DNA from: Ustilaginoidea virens
Lineage: Eukaryota > Ascomycota > Sordariomycetes > Hypocreales > Clavicipitaceae
Direction of reading: 5' to 3'
NCBI RefSeq assembly: GCF_000687475.1
Contig: NC_057316.1
Location: 2,542,001-2,606,000 of the forward strand
DNA length: 64,000 nt
Positions within the stretch are counted from its first letter, which is position 1. Each line of letters opens with the position of its first letter. Both the position numbers and the translations under genes were made by a program. Below are positions 55,950 to 64,000 of this stretch, piece by piece. The notes under the pieces are model-generated. The model was not told the origin of the DNA, ran no database searches, and saw nothing but the letters and a program-made list of their open reading frames with translations.

Positions 55950-58900
55950 GCCCAGCTGGGCTTACTCCCTAATATACCGGAATTTTAATAGCATATGCTT
56001 AGTGCGAGCATACTGATTAGGGTCGTTAGAATTCGAAATAGAGCCCTAGTTATCGCAGTATAGCGGTATAGGGCGTAAGATATCAATTTCTAGTTCCTTA
56101 CAAAGGTTAGAAAGCCACTGTACTTCACGGATAGTCTCAAGTAATGCATTAGATTCAGCTTCTAAAGTAGAAAGCACTACTAAAGAGGCTCTCTTAGAAC
56201 GCCAGCTAATAGGACCACTATTAATAGTAGTCAGGAAGCCTCCAGTAGATTTAGAGGTTTCTTTATAGCCAGCAAAATCGCTATTAGAATAAGCGGTTAT
56301 AATAGGCTATTGGTTGCTTTTAGTAGCACTAAAGCAAATAGCTTGGTTCTCAGTGCCTTTAAGGTAGCTAAAGCTGCCTTTCGCAGCATTTAAATGCATA
56401 TTAGTTGCCTTAGACATAAACCGAGAGAAGTATTGAGTAGGAAATGCTAGGTCGGGTCTAGTTATTATTATAAGCCACATTATAGTGCCAGTAAGGCTCT
56501 AATAAAGGCTTTGATTAGTAGGGCTAAGGTCTTTTCCACTAGATTCATTAAGAATTCCTAATTGGAGTGGAATAAGCTGAGGTTTAGTATCCTATAAGCC
56601 GAATTTAGCTAGAACCTCTGCTATAAATTAGGCTTGGTGTAGCTATAAGAGACCTTCCTTCCTATTTCGTATAATCTATACGCCTAAGAAGAAGGAAGCC
56701 GGACCGCGGTCTTCTATAGCATAGACCTTATGAAATTTCCTTTTTAGCTGGTTAATATAAGTTATATTTGGACCAACTAATAGGCAATCGTCAACATAAG
56801 TAACGATAAAGGTGCTGGTTTGCTTATTATAAAAGACAGCAGCATCAGAAGCTAAAGGTAAAAAACCTTTACTAAAAATTAGGTCCTTTAGCCGGTATTG
56901 CCATTCGCGGGGTGCTTATTTTAGCCCGTATAGGGCCTTCTTTAGTAAAATAGCTTGCTTAATAGAGGGATTAAAGCCGGCTTCTTTAAGTAAAGTTAAT
57001 AGCCGTTGCCGTTGAATATCAAACCAAAGCTTACTATTAGTTAGCAATAAGCTCTCTATAAATTCAAGAAATCCATCAGGAATATCTATATAAATAGTCT
57101 CAGAAAGTTCGCTATTTAGGAAGGCGCCTATAAAGTCGATCTGCTCTATTTCCTAATTATTACTAGCAGCTAAAGCCAGTATAACCCTCCAGGTAGGTAG
57201 GATAGAGGTAGAAGCATAAGTATGCTGAAAATCCTTTCCTTCAACTTGTATAAAACCCTTGACCACTAATCTAGCCTTATATTTTATAGGCTGATTATTA
57301 GCATCCTTTTTAACCCGAAAAACAGGCCTATTGCATATAATTTTCCTATCAATAGGAATGCTAGACTTAGGAATAAATTAGAAGACTTTAGTATCCAATA
57401 ACTACTCAAATTCCTTAAATAATGCCTTTATCCAAAGGTCTTTTTCAGGGCTTCGAAGTATATCCTTCCAGCTATTAAGCGTACCATCAGGGGCCTTTTT
57501 AGCTAGCTTACGCTTAGCTGCATAGCAGGAATCCTATATCAGGTGGTATAAATCCTGATTAGGGAATAAGTCGGTAGGGCTAGTAGGGTCGGTAGGGCTA
57601 GTAGGTATAGCAGGGCCAGCAGGGCCAGCAGGGCCAGCAGGGCCAGCAGGGCCAGCAAGGTCGGCAGGAGTAAGGCTAGTAAGGATATCTATAAGGTCAT
57701 CCTTTACAGTAGCCGGGGACTGTAATATAGGACGGTTATCTAAGGTAGCATTAGTATTAATAACGCTAGTAAGGTTAATAGAGTTAGTAGGGTCAGGAAT
57801 ACTTTCTAGGTCATCCAGTAAAATAGCAGGTTCTCTGCTAAATACCCCCTCTAAACCTATATTTTGCCCTCTATGAAAGTCTCCTTCTAGGCCATTAGAA
57901 ATAGGGCCTATACCTTCATTTTGATGAATAAAGGTAATAAAAGTTGTTTTAGTAATAACCTTCTTCTTTAGAAGGTAGACTAGGTAAGTATTATTACCTA
58001 GAGTGGCAAGGAGCCTACCAGGCTCGGTACGGGGCGCTAATTTACGGCTTTTTATACGCTTTTCGTGTGGTATAAGCACTTTAATAGCTGCTCCAATAGC
58101 CCTAAGGTTAATAAGATCAGGATAGTACTCCGGCGTAATATGGTTATAATCCTTTAGTAGCTCCTAATAGGGGCTAGAAGATCTGTTAGTAATAGCTATT
58201 ATATTTACTAGCATAATAACGCCGGTAATAACAGCAGACCGGAGGTTAGATAGTAGTCTTAACCAAGCCATAGTAGCATATAGCCTATTAGCTATAACCC
58301 TAATAGACCGCTCAGCTAGGCCGTTTTGTTCATAAATATAAGGGCAAGATGTATTAAAAGTTATACCCTGTTCGACAAGCCAATCACTAAGCATTTTGTT
58401 GATTTCATTTCCACTATTATAGTGGAATTCAACAGGCGTTTTACTATATCTGACCTGTAGGCTCTGTATAAAGCTCTGTAATGCTTTAAATACAATAGTG
58501 CCTTCCCTATTAGGCAGTAAGTATAGCCAACGAAATCGGGATTTTCTGTCCACTAATATAAGGGCAACAGGTCGTTTGTTATATGGCATAGGTGATATAG
58601 CAAAAGTATCACCTTCTATAATATCCAGGCATTTAGCTGGATTTGGAATCGCATCTTTAGAAGGTCTTCTAACCTTCTTAGCCTATATACAGGCTAGGTA
58701 GCGAAAATCAGCATCTTTAACCTTATTAAGGTTAGGAAGACCAAGGGTATTAGCACAGGTCTTTTTAAGTAGCTGAATACCTATATACCCTAGCCGTACA
58801 TGCCAAATGCCGGCTAACTATAATAACTTCTGATATTCTGTATTAGCAGCTACAGGGGCAGGAGTAGGGCTAGTAGCCACTACGGGATTTTTGCTAGTCG

Positions 58901-59600
58901 TAATAGCGGGCTCTTCGCTAGTCGTAATAGCGGGAGAGTTGGTAGTAGGGCTAGTAGCCTCTATAGGTTCCTTACTAGTTGCAGTAGTAGGAACAGGGGT
59001 AATAGTGGTATCCTCAGGATCACTATAATCAGCAGGGTTAGTAGGGCTGGGGACCTCTATTGTTATACTATTAGTGACAGTATAATGGCTGCAAGGTTAA
59101 TGCAGTAGTGGTGTGTCTATTCCTTTCTGTGGAAGGAAAAAGCCGTATTTTTCAAAATTAAAAATGCCGATGCATTTACGGCTTGCTGACCAAAGCTGAT
59201 TTTTAATTAATACCCCTTTAGCGGCATAGTGCTTTATACCGCTAATAATATTAATATCCAAGGTAGGAATATATAGGGCATTCTTGAGCTCTATAATACC
59301 CCATTTGGTAGGATTAACGCCCTGTAGCACAGTAAATCGTGCCGTGCCCTAACTAGTAGGGGAAATAGGGCCACCACCAGTAGTAATAACAGGCTTATTG
59401 TCTTTCTCAAAGTGGTGAAAAGTGGTAAAATACTTCTTATCATTAACAATATAACAAGTGGAGCCTGTATCGTAAAGGAGGGCATCCTTAGGGGTCCTAC
59501 CGCCTGATTTAGCACTATAGCTTATATTAGTGGATATAGAGGAAGAAGAATAAGATATGTTAATATCCTAAGTATTATAGTTGCCTATAATAAAAGCCTC
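55950..59600 (-). pseudogene. degenerate copia pol of element 2
   Basis: From high to low coordinate on the minus strand. Protease: LLYDTGSTCYIV, with DTGS at 59460-59471. Integrase core at 58164-58589: LVDRKSRFRWLYLLPNREG, then VEFHYNSGNEI where the second catalytic Asp is Asn (58416-58418), then the YEQNGLAERS glutamate motif. A linker carries a Pro-Ala-Gly repeat (57610-57660). RT has ALYGLK and FIVTYVDDCLLVGP, with YVDD at 56787-56798. RNase H: CDN-stop-GSISNSNDPNQYARTKHM, with the stop at 56046-56048 replacing a Gln codon. Most breaks are single TAG/TAA codons. The longest surviving frames are 181 and 141 codons. No active protein is expected. Confidence 0.9.
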
Positions 59601-60949
59601 AACATCTTGCTGTTTGCTGCAGTCCTGTTTCTTCTTCTGTTGCTGCTTCTTTTTCCTATTATTAGTAGAATTATTCTTGCTATTATTAGTAGTAGAAGCG
59701 GCATTAGCAGACCCTTTATTCTTAGAGTCCTTGGAAGCCTTAAGCTGCTTGGGGTTATTATTAGCAGCTACCTTATTAGACCCTTTAGAATACTATTCTT
59801 CTAATAGGTCAACCATAAAATACTAGAGGTTAAATTTGCTGCTGTTAATAACACCTTGGGCGCTATAAGCCCTAATTATAGAGCGTTAGCGTTCCGTCCA
59901 GCGGGTAAATACCCCCTCTATAGCCCAAAGATACTGGTTAACTTAGTCGAAAGAGTCGATCTTAGAACCTAGAATTCTAAGGCGAGAAATATAGCTATTA
60001 AATTCGCTATTGAAAGCCTCTAAGGTGCCCTTATAACCGGTAAATGTAAGGGTGTAAAAGGTAGGGTATAAGTGTGCCCGCTGTACTTCTGGTGAGTGGC
60101 AATACTAGGCTACTAGCAAAAGGTAAGCTTCCTCTGGGTCATTACACCAGTCTATAGCCTCTACAGCCTCTTCACCACAGCTATTCTTTAGCATTAGTAG
60201 TAGAAGGGCCTGTTCAGACTTATTAAAGTGCCTTGCTATAGAGGGGTCGTTAATAAAGTTAGCTATTTTAAAGGCCCTAAGTTGTATTATAAGGGCCTGC
60301 TTCCACTGGTCGAAATTATAGGGGCTTTTTAGCTTTTAAGACTCCTTAAAGCGGTTGGCAGTCTTAGCTAATTCTTTAATAGCCCCATCACTAATTTAGT
60401 TAGTGATAGTTGTTGTTAATGCCGTTATGGTATAAAGAGGCTCTTTACCCTTATATTTTATAGGGGTAAAAGGTTGGTCGATTTCCATAACGTTAGCTTT
60501 ATTATTATTATCCTTAGTGGTAGTCGTCTTAGTGGAAGGTCTAGCTTCAGTGGCTTTAGTAGGCTTCTTATTAGTAGCCTGGGTAGCCTAGGTATCGTTA
60601 TTTTGCCTACTAACTAGGCCCTATATAAGGTCAGTTAGTATATTCATCTGGGACTTTATATCGTCCATATCCATCTGTAGTTGTGTATTAGTATCAACTT
60701 TAGTATCGGATTCAGGGACCTTATAGGATCCTGACTCTGCTATAGTGGGCAAAAAGGGTTTAAAAATCCGTTGAAAAATGGTGCCGATAGTTGTAAGAAT
60801 AGAGGAATAACTAGCTGAATAGCTAGCAAAATAGTCGAATAACTAGTTAAATAGTCGAATAACTAGCTGGATAGTTAGTTAGTATAGTGGCTAGTAGCCT
60901 ACTATAAAAAGTAACCGCAGAATATAGCGGTAGGTCTCAATATAAAAGC

Positions 60950-61310
60950 ACAGATGCCGTAGGCGTTGTGCAAGTCCAGAATATAGCATTAGTATTCAAG
61001 GTGTTTATGTGGTGCCGTAATATAAAGGTGCCGTAAGTGCCGTAGGTGCCGTAGGTGCTGTGGGTGCTATAGGTGCCGTAATATAAAAGGTGCCGTAAGT
61101 GCCGTACCAAAAGTGCTATAAGTGGAAGAGTATAACAGGTGCCGTATAGTACAGTGGGTGTCGTGCACTAGGTGCAAAAGTGTTATACAGTAGTATAGTG
61201 TGGTAGATACCACACTATAAAATCCGTAGGTGCCGTAGGTTACTCCGAAAATAACGTAAAGTTACGCTAAAAGTGCCGTGAAGTTACGCCGTAAGTTGCC
61301 GTTAGGTACG
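60950..61310. repeat. GTGCCGTAGG-type minisatellite in the leader of element 2
   Basis: Many variants of a roughly 10-bp unit, including GTGCCGTAGGTGCCGTAGG, GTGCTGTGGG and GTGCTATAGG, are scattered over about 360 bp between gag and the primer site. The variants differ mostly by C/T and G/A. Confidence 0.75.
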
Positions 61311-61472
61311 CCATTGATTGCCGCAGGGTAATACTATAGGTAACAAAGGGTAAGCCAAAGGTAATAAGGGTAAGCCGAAGATACCAAAGGATAGCTATAT
61401 TAGTAGTACTAATAAGCAAAAGAGACCAAGGGGTGAACACAAAAAGGTAGGGTAAAAACAAAGAAGTATAAA

Positions 61473-61487
61473 CCCGGGCTCATAACC
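61473..61487 (-). promoter_or_regulatory. primer-binding site matching initiator tRNA-Met anticodon arm
   Basis: Directly after the 5' LTR, the minus strand reads GGTTATGAGCCCGGG. Its complement CCCGGGCTCATAACC looks like the anticodon stem-loop of eukaryotic initiator tRNA-Met, with CAT at the anticodon. Drosophila copia is known to prime from an internally cleaved initiator tRNA-Met at a similar site. The match is seen; use of the half-tRNA is inferred from that family knowledge. Confidence 0.75.
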
Positions 61488-62249
61488 TATTGCAATTCTT
61501 AAGGTCACTATAAAGTAAAGCCTTACTAGCTAGCTAGATGGCACAAGACTGTCTGCGACCTATGAACTAATCTTAGTATAAATACTAGATTTTTCACCAA
61601 GTCCTAAGACTATACAAGTGCTATAAAGCAGGGCAAGTGTAAAGGCAAGGCAAATATAAGATAACCAGAAACGCAGGGAAGGTGGAAGTTAAGAGGCATA
61701 TAGTATATTAACAGACTCGATTGTGCTGCCCTTCTACTATCTAGAAAGAAGGGGGAAAGCTATCCTATATATACACGAAGGAGGGGTGGGCCCAGGCATC
61801 CAGGGAAGCCAGTAAGGGGGCTCCCCGTAATGCTCGCTATGATACGTCAGCAACCCCGCTATATCCGACCTTTCCAACCACCCTAACCACCGCACTAGTA
61901 ATTAGTCACCGTACTAGTAACTAGCCACCACGCTAGTGACTAACCACCACACTAGTGGACTAGCCACCACGCTAGTAGGCCACCACGCTAATTTAGCAAT
62001 GCCACACCACGCTAGTAGGCCGCCACCACGCTAGTAGGCAACCACGCTAATTTAGCAATGCCACACCTTTTCAACAAGGCCTACCTTACTTGATATACAG
62101 TAAATAATCCACTGAAAATCCTTAAGGTAAAAGGCAAAGGCCTAAGGTAATACTACCATAAGTCCAAGAGGCGGTATAAGGGCTAGAAGGTTAGTAGGCC
62201 AGTAGGGCATAAGGCCAGCAGCCTAGTAGGCTACTATAGGATTTTAACA
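61488..62249 (-). repeat. LTR of copia element 2 (5' LTR in coding orientation)
   Basis: 762 bp, the partner of 54944-55705 with about eight transition differences and no gap. It contains the same internal CCACCACGCTAGTAGGC-type minisatellite (about 61875-62065). Confidence 0.92.
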
Positions 62250-62254
62250 CTAGT

Positions 62255-62506
62255 AATATAGATATAGACTATAGGATAGTCTATTCTAATATATCTTCTA
62301 CTAATCGTCCTAATTAATTATAGATAGGCTCTAGTTTAGGTATAAATAATACTAGAAATTATAATAGAATAATTCTAATAAATATTACTATTACTATAAT
62401 TATATTTAAAATATATTTTAGGAACCTCTAATATACCCTCTTTAAATCTATAAGTTCTGCTACTAACTTTAGCTATACTAATTCATCTTCTACTAATTAT
62501 TCTATA
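62255..62506. other. continuation of the older relic
   Basis: About 250 bp of AT-rich DNA between the right CTAGT duplication and the start of a new LTR-like sequence. It appears to continue the relic interrupted at 54943. No frame can be supported. Confidence 0.45.
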
Positions 62507-62926
62507 TGTCACGGGCTCGGGCTACGCCCGCGCCATAATGTGGCTAGGACTTAGGCTGCGCCTGCGACTAGCCTCAGGAGTATCGGCATAGGGTTACAAG
62601 GGCTCGCTAAAGACTCGGCCCATACTACATATAGGCATAAATAGGCTACTTAGAGGCCCCTATTCGGGCCCTCTCTCTTTCCTCCTTAGTCTATTTAATA
62701 TATTTATTAACGCCTATTCGCAGTAGCCCTAAGGCCAGTCCTTTATATTTAAATAGACTCTCTCAGCCTTACTATTATAACCTCACATCATAGAGCCGAT
62801 GATGCAGGCTATATAAGATATCGAGATGAGTATACCTAGAGAAACGGGTATAGATAACCCGAGACTATAATGCTCCCGACGTAATATATATACCCGAGTG
62901 GAGTAGCTTATATCGGGGTTATAACA
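62507..62926 (+). repeat. putative 5' LTR of a gypsy-like element (element 3)
   Basis: TGTCACGGGCTCGGGC opens a moderately GC-rich block within AT-rich DNA, and TATCGGGGTTATAACA closes it, giving TG...CA termini over about 420 bp. It lies upstream of a plus-strand gag relic. Only one copy is in the window, so the boundaries cannot be tested by LTR comparison. Confidence 0.45.
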
Positions 62927-63089
62927 AATAGAGGTATAGATACAGACTAATGCGTAATACCTTACTGCTATTGCCGCCTTACTATAGACCCTCCTTGCGA
63001 ACTAGTTAAATAGCTCCTAAAACGCCACCTAATCGGCCCCAATCGTATAATAAAACGCCCCCCTCCCTATAGCTTAGGATACCTAGCTA

Positions 63090-63520
63090 AAATGCAAGCC
63101 GATCCCGATGGGGGACCCCTTTAATAGCAAAAAGGCTATATTTATAGCCTAGCGGACCTTTATGCAATATAAGCTTAAGGTCGATAAGGAATTTATTAAG
63201 GACGAGAAGACCTAATAGATATTTATCTTTTAGAACCTTTCGTCTATAGTCTAATTATAGGTCGCGGCCTTTTTCGAGAATAGTACGGCTTACGATTACA
63301 ATATAATAAAGTTCTTCGAATACCTTTAATATCTCTTTAAGGACCTATACCGATAAGATCGTACTATTACTAAGCTTAAGCACTCCTTACACTAGGGCCC
63401 TAAGGAACCTTTTACTGCCTTTTTTATGTAATTTAAGGAAAAATTTATGCTTACTAGTAATCTTAGTTAGCCTAAGGAAGTTAAGCTTAAATACCTTTAA
63501 TTAGCGCTTAATATATATAT
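63090..63520 (+). pseudogene. degenerate gypsy-type gag (element 3)
   Basis: A single plus-strand frame can be followed for about 110 codons from about 63171: KLKVDKEFIKDEKT, VAAFFENSTAYDYN, KFFEYL, YLFKDLYR and EPFTAFFM, as in gag proteins of fungal gypsy elements. More than ten in-frame stops occur and all are TAA or TAG, at places where Gln or Trp would be expected, with no frameshift. This is the RIP pattern. The rest of the element lies beyond the window. Confidence 0.65.
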
Positions 63521-64000
63521 ATATATATATATTACACTAGCTAAGCTATCTAGGGGGGGGATAAGCCCCCATCTAGCCTAGTGCTAGTACCTCTATGCCT
63601 AATCTATATAGGAAACCCGAGTGCCGGGAGGAAAACCTATATATTGTCCGTAGTCGATAGTATCCCTTCGGAATCGAAGGGGGTTTACTATATATTGCGA
63701 AGAGGTATCCTATCGCGCGAGACTAGGTCTAGCGGCAAAGCTAGGAAAGTATAGATAGTAGGCACGCCTCAATAGGCACGGTGATTTGCCTTAGTGGTTA
63801 TTGGTCATTAGTTATTAGGCATTAGTCAGGCTCTAGGGTGGGTATAAATCGGAACCGATATGGTTAATATTATTAGGTATAGGAGGCGGCGGTGATATTA
63901 GTATTAGGTAGGCGGCGGTATCGCGGTGAGTCGCACGTTTTATTATTATTGGCTTTATCTGATATGGGTTGGGGCAATTAGCGGATGGTTAAGTGATCTA
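63521..64000. other. unassigned repeat-rich AT-rich end of window
   Basis: Contains a TA dinucleotide run (63512-63531), a G run (63553-63560), a palindromic CCCTTCGGAATCGAAGGG at about 63663-63680 and GGCGGCGGT-type motifs near 63888-63920. No gene or element boundary is supported. Confidence 0.4.

Larger units (their letters stand above)
59601..61487 (-). pseudogene. degenerate gag and leader of element 2
   Basis: The region upstream of the protease in coding orientation should encode gag (about 59600-60760); frames are interrupted by stops and I name no domain. The leader next to the 5' LTR (about 60950-61310) consists of a GTGCCGTAGG-type decamer minisatellite with transition variants. 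Confidence 0.55.
54944..62249 (-). mobile_element. Ty1/copia LTR retrotransposon, element 2 (RIP-inactivated)
   Basis: A 7,306-bp element with two LTRs of equal length (762 bp), flanked by the perfect 5-bp duplication CTAGT (54939-54943 and 62250-62254). Coding is on the minus strand, with the PBS beside the right LTR and a polypurine tract (AGAGGGGG on the minus strand, 55706-55714) beside the left LTR. The two LTRs differ at about eight positions, all transitions, so they are about 99% identical: a fairly recent insertion that RIP has since hit. The pol order is copia-type. The coding frame is damaged but much clearer than in element 1. Confidence 0.92.

Noticed and set aside
60950..61310. 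CRISPR-like repeat array
   Set aside because: Short decamer units without unique spacers, inside a eukaryotic retrotransposon leader.

Overview
This window is nuclear DNA of a filamentous ascomycete, most probably a sordariomycete of the Hypocreales type. Its genes have short introns with GTRNGT donors and CTRAY-like branch sites. The coding regions are GC-rich, and the intergenic DNA is full of homopolymer, purine/pyrimidine and TAGGTACC-type tracts. The last third is an AT-rich block of retrotransposons carrying the marks of repeat-induced point mutation (RIP). The order-level placement is an inference.

Left part (1-44.3 kb, GC-rich, gene-poor). I support seven protein genes. They are a Pho80/Pcl-type cyclin (7.8-9.0 kb, +); a three-HMA-domain copper P1B-ATPase (9.9-13.3 kb, -); sulfite reductase alpha subunit MET10 (15.2-18.4 kb, +), divergent from the ATPase; a three-exon FAD-dependent amine/amino-acid oxidase of the sarcosine/fructosyl-amino-acid oxidase family (22.2-23.8 kb, -); a four-exon C2H2 zinc-finger protein with a long His-Pro tract (30.35-31.98 kb, -); a seven-exon fungal transcription-factor-domain protein with a GC-AG intron (37.4-40.8 kb, +); and a three-exon EgtD/EasF-type SAM methyltransferase (41.0-42.25 kb, -), convergent with the previous gene. 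A 464-bp MITE-like inverted-repeat element lies at 26.4-26.9 kb. The long spaces between genes hold only low-complexity DNA and chance open frames.

Right part (44.3-64 kb, AT-rich). An old, decayed retroelement relic carries two later Ty1/copia insertions, both coding on the minus strand. Element 1 (46,856-54,049) has two 339-bp LTRs and a perfect GGTAT target duplication. It sits inside a solo LTR of its own family, which in turn has a perfect AAAGG duplication. Element 2 (54,944-62,249) has two 762-bp LTRs, a CTAGT duplication, a polypurine tract and a primer site matching the anticodon arm of initiator tRNA-Met. Both pol regions keep recognisable protease/integrase/RT/RNase H motifs but are full of TAG/TAA codons and RIP-type changes, including a lost catalytic Asp in an integrase. 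A third, gypsy-like element starts near 62.5 kb on the plus strand and runs out of the window.

The genes do not form an obvious pathway. The ATPase/MET10 pair touches metal and sulfur handling only by proximity. The transcription-factor/methyltransferase pair at the edge of the AT-rich block is the only neighbourhood that hints at accessory function. I found no new defence, toxin or mobile system. The clearest unusual structure is the solo-LTR/full-element nest.
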